The translations under genes and the position numbers were made by a program. A DNA stretch of 64,000 bases from Candidatus Methylomicrobium oryzae (GTDB lineage Bacteria; Pseudomonadota; Gammaproteobacteria; Methylococcales; Methylomonadaceae), in NCBI RefSeq assembly GCF_016745425.1, contig NZ_JAERVK010000009.1:124001-188000 (forward strand), in the 5' to 3' direction. Below are positions 43,052 to 54,075 of this stretch, in pieces (position 1 is the first letter of the stretch; every line of letters begins with the position of its first letter). The notes under the pieces are model-generated. The model had not been told where the DNA came from. It was given only the letters and a program-made list of their open reading frames with translations, and did not search any database.

Positions 43052-44113
43052 ATGAGCTTGTTTGATCAGAAGCAGAATGCGGTTCTTGGCATTGATATCA
43101 GCACGGCATCGATCAAATTGCTGGAACTGAGTAAATCCGGATCGCGCTATCGGGTTGAGAGCTATGCTGTGACTCCTTTGCCCAAAGATGTAGTAGTCGA
43201 TAAGAATATCACGAATGTCGATATTATTTCCGGTGCGGTCAAAGCTGCGATCAAACAGTCTGGCACCAGGCTGAGGCAGGCGGCTGTAGCGGTCTCGGGC
43301 TCTTCGGTTATGACCAAAATCATTACGATGCCGGCCTCTCTGTCCGATGAGGAAATGGAAGAGGAGATCCTGATGGAAGCCGACCAGTATGTTCCGTACT
43401 CGCTGGATGAGGTCAATTTCGATTTCGAAATACAAAGGGTCAATGAACATAACCCGGAAATGGTGGATGTTTTGCTGGTAGCCTCAAGAAAAGAGAATGT
43501 CAGTGATCGGGTTACGGCTTTGCAGAAGGCAGGAGTAAAAGCGAAGATCGTCGATGTGGAAGCGTTTGCGATGGAAAATGCGTTTATTTTGCTTGCCGAT
43601 CAGTTTGAGGATTCGGTAAAGGGTAAAACAGTCGCGATTGCCGATATCGGCGCCTCGGTCGTGGCACTGAACGTCCTCCATGACGGGCGTACGGTCTACA
43701 CCCGCGAGCAAGGCTTTGGCGGCAAGCAGTTGACCGAAGAAATTCAACGCCGTTACGGGCTTTCCTATGAAGAAGCAGGGGTGGCGAAAAGGCAGGGAGG
43801 ATTGCCCGACAATTATATTGTTGATGTGCTGGAGCCTTTCAAAAAGGCGATGGTACAGCAAATCGCGAGGTCGCTGCAATTTTTCGTCTCATCCAGCGCT
43901 AATCGCGGCATCGATAGCCTTATTCTTGCCGGAGGGTGTGCCTCGATCGCCGGCGTGGACAAATTAGTGGAGCAAAGCCTGGGCGTGCCGGCGTATATTG
44001 CCAATCCGTTTGTGAATATGTCGTTATCGAATCGAGTCAGGCCGCAGGGTTTGAGTAACGATGCCCCGGCGATGATGATCGCTTGCGGTTTGGCTTTGAG
44101 GAGTTTTGACTGA
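43052..44113 (+). CDS. pilM: Type IV pilus assembly protein PilM
   Basis: Cytoplasmic actin-like ATP-binding protein of the inner-membrane alignment complex of type IV pili, 353 aa. It starts MSLFDQKQNAVLGIDISTA and carries the actin-fold phosphate motifs (GIDISTASIKLLEL and ADIGASVVALNV) and LILAGGCASIAG. GGGA at 43041-43044 precedes the ATG. First gene of a tightly overlapping pilMNOPQ operon. Confidence 0.95.
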   Translation: MSLFDQKQNAVLGIDISTASIKLLELSKSGSRYRVESYAVTPLPKDVVVDKNITNVDIISGAVKAAIKQSGTRLRQAAVAVSGSSVMTKIITMPASLSDEEMEEEILMEADQYVPYSLDEVNFDFEIQRVNEHNPEMVDVLLVASRKENVSDRVTALQKAGVKAKIVDVEAFAMENAFILLADQFEDSVKGKTVAIADIGASVVALNVLHDGRTVYTREQGFGGKQLTEEIQRRYGLSYEEAGVAKRQGGLPDNYIVDVLEPFKKAMVQQIARSLQFFVSSSANRGIDSLILAGGCASIAGVDKLVEQSLGVPAYIANPFVNMSLSNRVRPQGLSNDAPAMMIACGLALRSFD

Positions 44114-44676
44114 TGGCGAAAATTAATTTACTCCCGTGGCGCGAGGAACTGCGTAAGCAAAAATTAAAAGATTTTATTGCGGCGATAGGCGTATCGGTGT
44201 TGCTAACCATTGGTCTGATTGTGGCCGTGCATATTTATATCGAAGGGTTGAAAGAATATCAGAGCCAGCGGAACCAGCTTTTGGAGACGGAGATCCGGCT
44301 TTTGGATGTGCAAATCGCGAAGATTCGCGACATCGAGGAAACCAAGAGAAAATTGTTGGCCAAGATCGACGTGATCCAGAAGCTGCAGGAAAGCCGGCCC
44401 GAGATTGTGCATCTTTTTGATGAAATCCCCAAAGTTACCCCGGACGGAATTTATCTGACCAAGTTGACGCAAATCGGTTCTGCGCTGACTTTCAACGGAA
44501 AAACCCAATCCAATGCCCGGGTCTCGGCGTTCATGCGGGCGATCGAAGCCTCTAAATGGATGAATTCTCCCAAAGTCGTTGTGATCCAGTCTCCGGATAA
44601 AAAAGAAGTGGAGCATGCGAGCGATTTTACGATGACCGCTAACCAGGGTGCCAAAAGCGCGGAGAAACCGTTATGA
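44113..44676 (+). CDS. pilN: Type IV pilus assembly protein PilN
   Basis: Bitopic inner-membrane protein, 187 aa, that binds PilM through its short cytoplasmic start (MAKINLLPWREELRKQK, the conserved INLLPWRE motif). It has one helix (about residues 22-42), a coiled coil and a periplasmic ferredoxin-like domain. Starts 1 bp inside the pilM stop. Confidence 0.95.
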   Translation: MAKINLLPWREELRKQKLKDFIAAIGVSVLLTIGLIVAVHIYIEGLKEYQSQRNQLLETEIRLLDVQIAKIRDIEETKRKLLAKIDVIQKLQESRPEIVHLFDEIPKVTPDGIYLTKLTQIGSALTFNGKTQSNARVSAFMRAIEASKWMNSPKVVVIQSPDKKEVEHASDFTMTANQGAKSAEKPL

Positions 44677-45305
44677 ACCTTTCCGAAATCAATTGGGACT
44701 TCGAAGCTTCGGGAACTTGGCCGCAGCCTATCAAAGCAGGTCTTATCCTGATTTTGTGCCTTTTGGTCATGGGCGGCGGCTATTATTACGATACGATGGA
44801 TCAGTTGGATCAGCTTGAGAGTTTGGAGGTAAAGGAAGCCGAGCTGAAGACAACCTTTGCGAACAAACAGATGAAAGCGGTCAATCTTCCGGAATATGTG
44901 AAACAGTTGGAGCAAATCCGGGGTGCCCTCGGAGAAATGATCAAACAAATGCCTACCGAGGAAGAAGTTGCCAGCCTGCTAGTCGATATTTCGCAGACCG
45001 GTTTGGCGAGCGGCCTGGAGTTTCGTTTGTTCAAGCCTGCCCTTCCGATCAAGAAAGAGTTTTATTCCGAATTGCCAATCGATATTCAAGTCGTTGGCCA
45101 TTACGAGGAACTGGGCTTGTTCGTCAGCGGCTTGGCCTCGCTGCCAAGAATCGTGACAGTCCATAATGTAGCGATTTTACCCATGGAGAAATCCAGCGAG
45201 CAATTAATGGTCATGGATGCGGTCGTCAAAACTTATAAGGAAGACACCGATACACAGTCCGCCGGCGCTGCTGACAAGAAGAAAAGAAAGGGGGCTAAAA
45301 AATGA
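44673..45305 (+). CDS. pilO: Type IV pilus assembly protein PilO
   Basis: Partner of PilN in the inner-membrane subcomplex, 210 aa: short cytoplasmic part, one helix (about residues 22-41), a periplasmic coiled coil and a ferredoxin-like fold (TGLASGLEFRLFKP region). The C-terminus is Lys-rich. 4-bp overlap with pilN. Confidence 0.94.
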   Translation: MNLSEINWDFEASGTWPQPIKAGLILILCLLVMGGGYYYDTMDQLDQLESLEVKEAELKTTFANKQMKAVNLPEYVKQLEQIRGALGEMIKQMPTEEEVASLLVDISQTGLASGLEFRLFKPALPIKKEFYSELPIDIQVVGHYEELGLFVSGLASLPRIVTVHNVAILPMEKSSEQLMVMDAVVKTYKEDTDTQSAGAADKKKRKGAKK

Positions 45306-45862
45306 AATCCCGTAAGCTACCTTTATTGACGCACAGGCGCGTGTGGGTGTCTGTCTTCTGCTTATTCGGCGCCGCATTGCTTTCGGGTTGTGCGAACGAA
45401 GATTTATCCGATTTGCAGGCCTTTATCACCGCCGAAAAAGCCAAGCCGAAAGGCTCGATCGAGCCGCTGCCGGGAATCAAAGTGGTCGAGCCCTTTATTT
45501 TCAATCCCGACGGCCTCCGCGATCCGTTTATCCCGTTGGAACAAACGGCTGAGCAGGCAGAAGCCGTGGCGGCCGCCGGTTCCGGTATTAGGCCCGATCT
45601 GGCGCGCCCTAAGGAGGAATTGGAAGCCTTTCCGCTCGACAGTTTGAGAATGGTCGGCACGGTCAGCATGAAGGACGGCTTATGGGGGCTGATTAAAGCC
45701 GGCGACAGCACGGTTTATCGCGTCAGAGTCGGAAATTATATAGGCAAGAATTACGGAAAAATCATTCGTATTCTCGGCGATAGAATAGAAGTGATGGAAT
45801 TGATTTCCGATAAGCCGGGAGTATGGCGCGAACAGCAAGCCTCATTGGCTTTGGCAGAATGA
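45302..45862 (+). CDS. pilP: Type IV pilus lipoprotein PilP
   Basis: Inner-membrane lipoprotein, 186 aa, linking PilN/PilO to the secretin PilQ. Lipobox LLSGC, with the acylated Cys at about residue 30; a flexible region follows, then the beta-sandwich HR domain (LRMVGTVSMKDGLWGLI onward). 4-bp overlap with pilO. Confidence 0.93.
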   Translation: MKSRKLPLLTHRRVWVSVFCLFGAALLSGCANEDLSDLQAFITAEKAKPKGSIEPLPGIKVVEPFIFNPDGLRDPFIPLEQTAEQAEAVAAAGSGIRPDLARPKEELEAFPLDSLRMVGTVSMKDGLWGLIKAGDSTVYRVRVGNYIGKNYGKIIRILGDRIEVMELISDKPGVWREQQASLALAE

Positions 45863-45879
45863 TTTTCGAGGACAAAAAG

Positions 45880-48204
45880 ATGATTAATCAACAAAATGGC
45901 TTTTTGATGAAAATAATAAGGATCTTTGGCGCCGGCCTGGTTTTATTTATCGCGCAGAATGCATCCGTAAAAGCCGCCGAACTGGCAATTACTCAGGTGG
46001 ATGTGGCGACGCAGGCAGGAGACAAGCTGCAGATCCAGTTGGAAATGAACGGTCCGGCTGTCGCGCCGAGAGTATTCAAGACCGATAATCCTGCCCGGAT
46101 TGCGTTGGATTTTTCGGGAGTCAAGAACGGTCTGCCGAAAAAAACTTATCCGATCAACCAGGGCGTGGTCAACAGCCTGTATGTCGCGGAAGCAGCCGAC
46201 CGGGTGCGTGTCGTGCTGAATTTAACGGAGTCCGCTCCGTTCGATACTAAAACGGACGGACGGAGAGTTTTGTTAACGCTGACCAATGCAAAATCCGTCC
46301 CTGCGACATCCTCCGTAAATTCACTGCCGGTTACGCCAAGCGCTGCTGCCATCACCAGCCAATTGATTCCTCAGCAGTCGATTACCGGTTTTGATTTTAA
46401 ACGGGGGGATAAGGGCGAAGGGCGGATTTTGGTGTCGCTGGCCAATCCCAATACGGTGGTGAACACGCGGGAAGAAAGCGGCAATGTGGTGATAAGTTTC
46501 ATGAATACGCAGTTGCCGGGCCGTTTGAGTAAACGTATGGATGTGTCCGAGTTTGCGACGCCGGTCAAGTATATCGATGCCGCTTCAACGGCCAAGGAAA
46601 CGACGGTCACCGTGTCGCTGCAAAGCCCGTTATATGATTACTCGTTATTTCAGTCCGAAGGATTGTTGACAGTCGAGTTTCGCCCATTGACTCCTGCCGA
46701 AAAAGAGGTAATTCAGAGCCAGCGCGACAAATACACCGGCGATAGGTTGTCGCTGAATTTTCAGGATATCGATATACGCAGCGTGATCGCGGTATTGTCC
46801 GAATTTACCGGCCAAAATGTGGTGGCTGGCGACGATGTGACGGGGACGGTAACGGTAAAACTGGACGATGTTCCGTGGGATGAAGCGCTGGATTTCATCA
46901 TGATGACCAAAGGCTTGGAAAAATACGAGACCGGTAACGTGACGCTCGTCGCTCCGGTCGGCAAGATCAAGGATTATAAGGAAAAACAACGGGAGAAAGA
47001 GGTCGTCATCGAGCAGCTCGATCCCTTGGTGACCGAGTATCTGAAGATCAACTATGCCAAGGCGGAAAATTTCAAAAATCTTCTCAATGGAAAGGATAGC
47101 GGAGGGAATACCGTGTGCGGGCTTGCAAAAGGCTCGAATACCATCTCGAAAGCTTTGTCGAATGCCTCGACCGCATCCAGTGTCGCTGGGCAAGCTCAAG
47201 ATCAGAAAACACAACAGCAAATGGCGAGCGGAGGCGGCATGTCTCCGGGGGCGGGAATGACATCGGGAATGGGTTATGGGCAAAACCCAAGCGAGAAGCT
47301 GAATATGTTGACGGAACGCGGCACCGTCATGGTCGATTCGCGAACCAATACGCTGATTGTCAGAGAAACGGCCAAACGGCTGGATGAAATCAAAAAACTG
47401 ATTCGTAAGCTGGATATTCCGGTCAGACAGGTGATGATCGAGTCCCGGGTGGTGATCGCGTCAAGTGTATTTGCCCGCGAGCTGGGCGTCAGATTCGGCG
47501 TGGCGAAAATGGCGCAGGTCGGTTCGGGCAAAAATTTTGCGCTCGGCGGGGCAGGAACCCATTCTTTCAGTAATGCACAACCCGATGCTGACGGTAATAT
47601 CGGGGAGATACAGGATACGATTGTGGATCTCGCAACGGAATCCAATCCTTACGGCGCTTTGGGCATGACCTTGGCGAGAGGGGCCGATTATGTGCTGAAT
47701 CTCGAATTATCGGCATTACAGGATCAAAACAAGGCGCAAATTCTGTCCAATCCGCGGGTCATGACTACGGACCGCTGCCAGGCAACGATTACTTCGGGTC
47801 AGTCAATCCCTTACGAAACCCAAAGCGGCAATGGCGGCACCAACGTGCAATTCATCGACGCCTTACTCGCGCTCGATGTCACGCCTCAGATCACGCCGAG
47901 CGGCAGCATCAATATGGATCTGGTCATTACGCGCGACGAACCGACGACCGAATTGGTTTTGGGGCGCCCGAAAATAGATATCAATTCCGTCAAAACCAAC
48001 GTGCTGGTAAACGATGGGGAAACCATTGTTTTAGGCGGTATCTATAGAGGCGAGACGGCCAATGAATTGAATAAGGTGCCTTTTTTCGCAGATTTGCCCG
48101 GTATCGGCTTTTTGTTCAAGAGAACCGTCAACTCGGAGGATAAACGCGAACTTCTGGTGTTTGTCACGCCAAAAATCGTCAAGGATATATTAGCCAATAA
48201 TTAG
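45880..48204 (+). CDS. pilQ: Type IV pilus secretin PilQ
   Basis: Outer-membrane channel through which pili extend, 774 aa. After a signal peptide come two AMIN domains that bind peptidoglycan (about residues 30-260), an STN/N0 domain (LSLNFQDIDIRSVIAVLSEFTG), an N1 domain, and the secretin core ending with the VPFFADLPGIGFLFKR signature. A Met/Gly/Ser-rich loop (about 445-475) precedes the core. The ATG at 45880 follows GAGG at 45868; the frame is open further upstream inside pilP but without a signal. Confidence 0.95.
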   Translation: MINQQNGFLMKIIRIFGAGLVLFIAQNASVKAAELAITQVDVATQAGDKLQIQLEMNGPAVAPRVFKTDNPARIALDFSGVKNGLPKKTYPINQGVVNSLYVAEAADRVRVVLNLTESAPFDTKTDGRRVLLTLTNAKSVPATSSVNSLPVTPSAAAITSQLIPQQSITGFDFKRGDKGEGRILVSLANPNTVVNTREESGNVVISFMNTQLPGRLSKRMDVSEFATPVKYIDAASTAKETTVTVSLQSPLYDYSLFQSEGLLTVEFRPLTPAEKEVIQSQRDKYTGDRLSLNFQDIDIRSVIAVLSEFTGQNVVAGDDVTGTVTVKLDDVPWDEALDFIMMTKGLEKYETGNVTLVAPVGKIKDYKEKQREKEVVIEQLDPLVTEYLKINYAKAENFKNLLNGKDSGGNTVCGLAKGSNTISKALSNASTASSVAGQAQDQKTQQQMASGGGMSPGAGMTSGMGYGQNPSEKLNMLTERGTVMVDSRTNTLIVRETAKRLDEIKKLIRKLDIPVRQVMIESRVVIASSVFARELGVRFGVAKMAQVGSGKNFALGGAGTHSFSNAQPDADGNIGEIQDTIVDLATESNPYGALGMTLARGADYVLNLELSALQDQNKAQILSNPRVMTTDRCQATITSGQSIPYETQSGNGGTNVQFIDALLALDVTPQITPSGSINMDLVITRDEPTTELVLGRPKIDINSVKTNVLVNDGETIVLGGIYRGETANELNKVPFFADLPGIGFLFKRTVNSEDKRELLVFVTPKIVKDILANN

Positions 48205-48224
48205 CAATTTTCAGAATCAGGTAG

Positions 48225-48252
48225 AAAAGGGGGCATGGAGTCCCCTTTTTTA
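48225..48252 (+). terminator. Rho-independent terminator after pilQ
   Basis: AAAAGGGG, loop GCATGGAGT, CCCCTTTTTT. It closes the pil operon before aroK. Confidence 0.8.
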
Positions 48253-48382
48253 TTTTCGAGCTGTTTTTCCTTAAAGATTAGGTTTGCGAAACAAATTTCG
48301 TCCCGCCAATTGATCTTGTTTAAAAAAAACAGGCATAATGGCATATTTTTAACCGGTAGAACGGACACCGCAGCGATACGCC

Positions 48383-48913
48383 ATGCGATCTGAAAATATC
48401 TATTTAATCGGCCTGATGGGCGCAGGCAAAACCACGATCGGACGGCAATTGGCAAAAACGCTGAAACTGCCTTTCTATGACAGCGACAAGGCGATTGAGG
48501 AAGCGACCGGCGTTAATATTCCGACCATTTTCGAATTCGAAGGCGAGGAAGGGTTCCGGGACCGCGAACAGAAAATGATCCGGCAGCTCACCCAGATGCA
48601 CGGCATTGTTCTGGCAACCGGCGGCGGTGCTATTTTGCGCGAAGAAAACCGGCGTTTGCTGAAGGAAAACGGTTTTGTCGTTTATCTGAAATGTTCGGTC
48701 GGCCGGATACTCGAACGGACCCGTAAAGACACGCAGCGTCCTCTGTTGAGAACCGATAATCCCCGTGCCCGTCTGGAAAGCCTTTATGCCGAACGTGAGC
48801 CCCTTTACCTCACCTGTGCTGACTTTAAAGTCGATACCGGCGTGATGCAAAGCAGGGCCGTCGTCAATCGCATTTTAGAGCACTACAGAAAATTCAATTC
48901 CAATTCAGAATGA
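48383..48913 (+). CDS. aroK: Shikimate kinase
   Basis: Phosphorylates shikimate in aromatic amino-acid synthesis. The 176-aa protein has the P-loop [15 protein letters not shown], the substrate motif [23 protein letters not shown] and the lid Arg region [11 protein letters not shown]. The pilQ-aroK-aroB-damX order is conserved in gammaproteobacteria. Overlaps aroB by 4 bp. Confidence 0.96.
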   Translation: MRSENIYLIGLMGAGKTTIGRQLAKTLKLPFYDSDKAIEEATGVNIPTIFEFEGEEGFRDREQKMIRQLTQMHGIVLATGGGAILREENRRLLKENGFVVYLKCSVGRILERTRKDTQRPLLRTDNPRARLESLYAEREPLYLTCADFKVDTGVMQSRAVVNRILEHYRKFNSNSE

Positions 48914-49992
48914 TACATCTTCATGTCGAACTGGGTAACCGGAGTTATCCTATTTATATCGGCTCGCAGCTTTTGAGCCAACCGGACTTGTATGCGGCTC
49001 ATATTAAGTCCAAACAAGTCCTGATTGTGACCAATGAAACTGTGGCGCCGCTTTATCTCGATCAAGTAAGGCAAAACTTAACCTCTTATCAGGTTGAAAC
49101 GGTGATTTTGCCCGACGGCGAACAGTATAAGACGCTGGAAACGTTGAGCCGGGTTTTCGACGCCCTGCTGGCGGCCAGATTCAGCCGTAACGCGACCTTG
49201 ATCGCGCTCGGTGGCGGCGTGATCGGCGACATGGGCGGCTTCGCCGCAGCCTGTTATCAACGCGGGATCGTATTTTTGCAAATTCCGACTACCTTGCTGG
49301 CGCAGGTCGATTCTTCGGTTGGCGGCAAAACCGGGGTGAACCATCCGCTCGGTAAAAATATGATCGGCGCGTTCTATCAGCCGCAATGCGTATTGGCGGA
49401 TACCGACGTGCTGGATACGCTGGATAACCGTCAACTGGCGGCGGGTCTTGCCGAGGTGATAAAGTATGGGCTGATTCGGGATGCCGATTTCTTTGTCTGG
49501 CTTGAGGAAAATATCGAGGCGCTCTGCGCGCGGGACAAACAGGCGTTGGCTTACGCCATCGAACATTCGTGCCGAAACAAGGCCGAGATCGTTGCCGAAG
49601 ACGAAACCGAAAGCGGAGTCAGGGCCACGTTGAATTTGGGACATACGTTCGGCCATGCGATTGAAACCGGTACGGGGTACGGCGCCTATCTGCACGGTGA
49701 AGCGGTGGCGATCGGCATTTGTCAGGCGGCCGATCTGTCGATGCGCAAAGGCTGGTTGACCGAGCAGGAGGTTCAAAGAATTGGCGTTTTGCTTCGGCGC
49801 GCCGGTTTGCCCGTGATTCCTCCGGCTGGACTCGATACCGAGCGTTTTCTTGAACTGATGGCGGTCGATAAAAAGAATCTGGACGGTCAAATTCGCCTGA
49901 TCCTGCTGGAGAAGATCGGTAGAGCTACGTTGCCGGTTTATGTGGAACGTACCCTGCTGGAATCGACATTGAACGGCTATGGTCGAAATTGA
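48910..49992 (+). CDS. aroB: 3-dehydroquinate synthase
   Basis: NAD-dependent, metal-requiring enzyme of the shikimate pathway, 360 aa. It has the [23 protein letters not shown] nucleotide region, [19 protein letters not shown], the metal-binding [13 protein letters not shown] and LHGEAVAIG. Coupled to aroK by an ATGA overlap. Confidence 0.96.
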   Translation: MIHLHVELGNRSYPIYIGSQLLSQPDLYAAHIKSKQVLIVTNETVAPLYLDQVRQNLTSYQVETVILPDGEQYKTLETLSRVFDALLAARFSRNATLIALGGGVIGDMGGFAAACYQRGIVFLQIPTTLLAQVDSSVGGKTGVNHPLGKNMIGAFYQPQCVLADTDVLDTLDNRQLAAGLAEVIKYGLIRDADFFVWLEENIEALCARDKQALAYAIEHSCRNKAEIVAEDETESGVRATLNLGHTFGHAIETGTGYGAYLHGEAVAIGICQAADLSMRKGWLTEQEVQRIGVLLRRAGLPVIPPAGLDTERFLELMAVDKKNLDGQIRLILLEKIGRATLPVYVERTLLESTLNGYGRN

Positions 49993-51412
49993 TAGTGAGA
50001 CCTATCAAGTCAAATCTATGCGGAGAGACGATCGAGCGGTTCCGCCCCGCTTCCTGATCACACCGGGAAGGAGTCAAAATCTCGAGCTGCTCCGTCATTT
50101 GATTGCGAATACCCGCCAGGCCGTCGTGCTGTGCGGACCGGAAGGCGTCGGCAAAACCGGCTTGCTGGAGGTTTTGCAGCAGCGTCTGAAGGATGAATTG
50201 CGCTGGTGCTCGGTGAAAGGGCATGGCGGCCTTACTTTCGATGAGGTCCAAGAGCGCATAGGGCCTTTGCTAAGGCATCAGCGGACCGAAGCGGTGAGCA
50301 AAAAGGACTCGCCGGTTTTTTCCGGCACTGTCGTTCTGGCTGTCGATGATGCCGGCGACATCTCGCCGGGCCTTATCGGCCGATTGATCCAATATGCCGA
50401 AACGCATTCGGAGTTGCGCCTGCTTTTTGTTTTGACGCACGATCAGTGGCATATCAAGCATTATACCGATCCTGCGATCGAGAACTGCTATCTGGTGGAA
50501 GCAAAGCCTTTTCTTCAAAAGGAATGCCGCGATTTCATCCAGCATATTGCCTCACTCACAAATTCGCTGCGGTTCGGAAAGGGGGGGGCGGACGATATTA
50601 CCGAGGCGGTTTACCGGGATTCGCATGGCATTCCAGCCAGAATTCTCACTCACTTTCCGGAACTCAACAAGCCCAAAGAAAGCAAGGATCCTTTGACCGT
50701 TCTGGTTATTGCTGTCGTGTGTCTGGTATTGCTCGCGCTTTCTACCCAATGGCTCACAGCCTCAAGGCCAATCAGCGAAAAAAATGGCGCTATGGCTCAA
50801 ACTGGCCAGCGAGCTGAGCATTTCGATTTCGAACAGCCTGTTGTCAGCCTGCCCGTCGGCAATTTACTGAAATATGCCGCAAGTTCCGATCCGGCAGAGC
50901 CTCGGAAAATTGATCCGCCCGCGAATGATCAAAAAGCCGGCCAAATTGTCGGCAATTCGGGAGCGGAACCGACTGCGGCTTCTGCCGTCCCTTTTGCGGC
51001 GGATGGTCCTTCGGAAACAGAGAAACGGCAGGACGCTATTCCGGAGCCGACTTCGACGGAAGAGCCGGCTGTTCGGGCGCCTGTCGAGGATGGCGACTCC
51101 TGGCTGGCTGCGCAGCCCGAGAACGACTATTCGCTGCAGCTGATGGTGTTGTCGAAAGCCTCCTCCATGCGGGCCGTCGTCGCCCGCCATGCCGGATTGC
51201 AGCCGGACTTGCGCATTGTGCGCTCTTTATCGAAAGGAAAAGAAAAATTCGTGCTGATGTACGGCCGCTTTGCGGATGCCGAATCGGCAAAAAAAGCCAA
51301 AAACACGCTGCCGGCCGAGTTTAAATCTTCCGTGATCCGGAAGTTCGGCGCGATCAGAAGCGATTTTCCGCGTGCCCAAGCCTTGGATTCAACCAGCGCA
51401 CCAAACCACTAA
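49979..51412 (+). CDS. DamX-like protein: AAA ATPase domain, membrane helix, SPOR domain
   Basis: Cell-division-linked membrane protein, 477 aa. The cytoplasmic part has a P-loop (GPEGVGKTG) and a Walker B-like VVLAVDDA. One helix (about residues 240-262) follows, then a low-complexity Pro/Glu/Ala linker, then a C-terminal SPOR domain (about 385-465) that binds denuded septal glycan. The position after aroB fits DamX. It starts 14 bp inside the aroB stop. An eight-G run at 50581-50588 lies within the gene. Confidence 0.85.
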   Translation: MVEIDSETYQVKSMRRDDRAVPPRFLITPGRSQNLELLRHLIANTRQAVVLCGPEGVGKTGLLEVLQQRLKDELRWCSVKGHGGLTFDEVQERIGPLLRHQRTEAVSKKDSPVFSGTVVLAVDDAGDISPGLIGRLIQYAETHSELRLLFVLTHDQWHIKHYTDPAIENCYLVEAKPFLQKECRDFIQHIASLTNSLRFGKGGADDITEAVYRDSHGIPARILTHFPELNKPKESKDPLTVLVIAVVCLVLLALSTQWLTASRPISEKNGAMAQTGQRAEHFDFEQPVVSLPVGNLLKYAASSDPAEPRKIDPPANDQKAGQIVGNSGAEPTAASAVPFAADGPSETEKRQDAIPEPTSTEEPAVRAPVEDGDSWLAAQPENDYSLQLMVLSKASSMRAVVARHAGLQPDLRIVRSLSKGKEKFVLMYGRFADAESAKKAKNTLPAEFKSSVIRKFGAIRSDFPRAQALDSTSAPNH

Positions 51413-51432
51413 ATCCACAGATTTCAGAGCGA

Positions 51433-52500
51433 ATGACAGAACTAAAAAACGATATCTTTCTCAGAGCCTTGTTAAGAGAGCCCGTCGAGCGGACGCCGGT
51501 GTGGATGATGCGCCAGGCGGGCCGGTATTTGCCCGAATACCGCAAAGTCAGGGAAGAGGCGGGCAGTTTCATTAAATTATGTACGAATCCCGAACTGGCC
51601 TGCGAAGTGACGCTGCAGCCCTTACGGCGCTTTGCGTTTGATGCGGCGATTCTGTTTTCGGATATTCTCACGGTGCCCGATGCGATGGGGCTGGGATTGA
51701 GTTTTTCCGAAGGGGAGGGACCGCAATTCGCCAGACCGGTTACTTCGGCCGCCGATATTCATCGCCTCGGCATTCCGGACCCGGAAACTGAGCTGCGCTA
51801 TGTGATGGACGCGGTACGCCTGATCCGGCGCGAATTGAACGGCCGCGTGCCGTTGATCGGTTTCTCCGGCAGTCCCTGGACATTGGCCACCTATATGGTC
51901 GAGGGAGGCGGCAGCAAGACATTCCGCAAAATCAAAGCCTTGATGTACGATGAGCCGGCCTTGATGCATCGGCTGCTTGAGAAACTTGCGGAGGCGGTTG
52001 CTGCCTATCTGAATGCGCAGATTGCCGCCGGAGCACAGGCGGTGATGGTGTTCGATACCTGGGGCGGCATGCTGACGACCGAAGATTATCAGGCGTTTTC
52101 GCTCCATTACGCGAGACGCGTGGCCGGGCTGTTGAAATCCCAAGCTGAAGGCAGGAAAATCCCGAAAATTTTGTTCACTAAAGGCGGCGGGCTCTGGCTC
52201 GAAGCGATGACCGAAGCGGGCTTCGATGCGCTCGGACTGGACTGGCAGACCGATATCGGCCGCGCGCGCGCCCGCGTCGGCGATAAAGTGGCCCTGCAGG
52301 GCAATATGGATCCGGTTGCGCTGTACGCCAAGCCGGAGGTGATCACCGAAAAAGTCAGAATTATCCTGGAACAATACGGTTCCGGGGCGGGTCATGTATT
52401 CAATCTCGGCCACGGGATTCTGCCGGACATCAATCCGGACCATGTCGGTGCGATGGTCGACGCGGTGCATCGTTTCAGTCCGGCTTACCATCAGTCATAA
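51433..52500 (+). CDS. hemE: Uroporphyrinogen decarboxylase
   Basis: Heme-pathway enzyme converting uroporphyrinogen III to coproporphyrinogen III, 355 aa. The signature [15 protein letters not shown] is at residues 18-32, and the second block [22 protein letters not shown] and [13 protein letters not shown] are intact. Confidence 0.97.
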   Translation: MTELKNDIFLRALLREPVERTPVWMMRQAGRYLPEYRKVREEAGSFIKLCTNPELACEVTLQPLRRFAFDAAILFSDILTVPDAMGLGLSFSEGEGPQFARPVTSAADIHRLGIPDPETELRYVMDAVRLIRRELNGRVPLIGFSGSPWTLATYMVEGGGSKTFRKIKALMYDEPALMHRLLEKLAEAVAAYLNAQIAAGAQAVMVFDTWGGMLTTEDYQAFSLHYARRVAGLLKSQAEGRKIPKILFTKGGGLWLEAMTEAGFDALGLDWQTDIGRARARVGDKVALQGNMDPVALYAKPEVITEKVRIILEQYGSGAGHVFNLGHGILPDINPDHVGAMVDAVHRFSPAYHQS

Positions 52501-52530
52501 AATCCGATTTCACACCAGTGAGGTGATTCC

Positions 52531-52986
52531 ATGAGAGCAATTCAGATCGTTTTGGGGATTTTTATCGCGGCGTTTTCGTTTGCCGTCGCCTATGCGGAAG
52601 ATAAACCGCTCGAGGTGACCGTCTATCGCAGTCCGACCTGCGGCTGTTGCGGAAAATGGATCGACCATCTGAAGCAAAACAACTTCAACGTCAAAGACAA
52701 CATCACCGACGATATGGAGGCGATCAAGGCCCGCTACGGGGTGCCGAAGGAAATGGCTTCGTGCCATACCGCCATTGTCGACGGCTATGTGGTCGAAGGG
52801 CACGTACCGGCCGCCGATATCATGAAATTGCTGAAAACCAAACCCAAGGTGACCGGCCTTGCCGTCCCGGGCATGGTCACCGGCAGTCCGGGCATGGAGA
52901 TGGGCGGTCGAGTCGATCCCTATGACATCGTGAGCTTCGACAAGGAAAAACATTTTGAAGTCTTCAACCATTACCCCGGCAAATAA
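52531..52986 (+). CDS. DUF411 periplasmic metal-binding protein
   Basis: Small exported protein, 151 aa, with a signal peptide (cleaved near residue 22) and the conserved SPTCGCCGKW motif of the DUF411 family; members are often linked to copper handling. A conserved ASCHTA segment and a Met-rich stretch (GMVTGSPGMEMGG) could add metal ligands. A good ribosome site (GAGGTGA) lies before the ATG. Confidence 0.88.
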   Translation: MRAIQIVLGIFIAAFSFAVAYAEDKPLEVTVYRSPTCGCCGKWIDHLKQNNFNVKDNITDDMEAIKARYGVPKEMASCHTAIVDGYVVEGHVPAADIMKLLKTKPKVTGLAVPGMVTGSPGMEMGGRVDPYDIVSFDKEKHFEVFNHYPGK

Positions 52987-52988
52987 CC

Positions 52989-53984
52989 ATGATACTGGCA
53001 GGCGATGTCGGCGGCACCAAGACGATTCTGGCGCTTTTCGAATCGGAAGGAAAAAATTGGCGCTGCGTTAAAAAAACACGCTATGCGAGCTTGGATCATC
53101 CCACTTTTACCGGCCTGTTGCAGCATTTTTTAGCGGATTGCGACGGACGGACGATCAGCTCGGCCTGCCTGGGCGTGGCCGGCCCGATCGTCGACGGCGA
53201 CTGTGTAGCGACCAATCTGCCCTGGGTTCTGCTCCGGCGTGAAATCGGCGCCTTGGTCGGGACTCCGAACGTACGGCTGTTGAACGATCTCGAAGCGACC
53301 GCCTGGGGCATCTTGGACTTGCCGGAAGCGGATTTCGTGACATTAAATGCCGGCGGCGATGCGCCGCCGCACGGCAATCGTGCGGTGCTTGCGGCGGGCA
53401 CGGGCCTCGGCGAGGCGATCATCGCCTGGAACGGAGAAGCCTATCAGGTGCTGGCTAGCGAAGGGGGACATACCGATTTTGCGCCCGGAAGCGAGCAGGA
53501 GGTCGCCTTGCTGCGGTATCTGTGGGAAAAATATCCCGGCCATGTCAGCTATGAAAGATTGCTGTCCGGCGAAGGGGTGGTCAATATCTACCAGTTCTTG
53601 AAGAAGATCGGTCATGCCCCTGTTCAATCCGGGCTCGAGGAGCGGATGATGGAATCCGATCCGGCCGCGGTGATCGGCGAAGCCGGCGTGGCCGGCACCG
53701 ATGAGCTGAGCGTCGCGGCCTTGTCGCTGTTTTGCCGGATATATGGTGCCGAGACGGGCAATCTGGCGCTCAAATGCCTGCCCTATGCGGGCATTTATCT
53801 TGCCGGCGGGATTGCGCCCAAGATCTTGCCGCTATTGATCCGCGGCGATTTTATGGAGGGTTATCTGGAAAAAGGCCGTTACCGTACCGCTTTGAAGCAG
53901 ATTCCGGTCAAAGTCTGCATCAACCAGGAAATCGGCCTGTTAGGCGCATTGGGTTTCGCCGCCCGGGCATCCGTGGGCTCCTGA
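52989..53984 (+). CDS. glk: Glucokinase
   Basis: Phosphorylates glucose with ATP, 331 aa, of the bacterial ROK-unrelated Glk family. The phosphate-1 motif is GDVGGTKT, followed by LNDLEATAWG (catalytic Asp) and AAGTGLGEAI. It starts 2 bp after the DUF411 gene, so it may be co-transcribed. In organisms not fed on sugars it usually serves glycogen or sucrose turnover; that is inference. Confidence 0.92.
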   Translation: MILAGDVGGTKTILALFESEGKNWRCVKKTRYASLDHPTFTGLLQHFLADCDGRTISSACLGVAGPIVDGDCVATNLPWVLLRREIGALVGTPNVRLLNDLEATAWGILDLPEADFVTLNAGGDAPPHGNRAVLAAGTGLGEAIIAWNGEAYQVLASEGGHTDFAPGSEQEVALLRYLWEKYPGHVSYERLLSGEGVVNIYQFLKKIGHAPVQSGLEERMMESDPAAVIGEAGVAGTDELSVAALSLFCRIYGAETGNLALKCLPYAGIYLAGGIAPKILPLLIRGDFMEGYLEKGRYRTALKQIPVKVCINQEIGLLGALGFAARASVGS

Positions 53985-54075
53985 GCATACTCTTCCTATT
54001 TTTAATGTTGTTGCCCGGATCGGGGAACCGATATAATGGCCGGTTTATTCGAAAAAAAATCAGTAGGCATCGATT

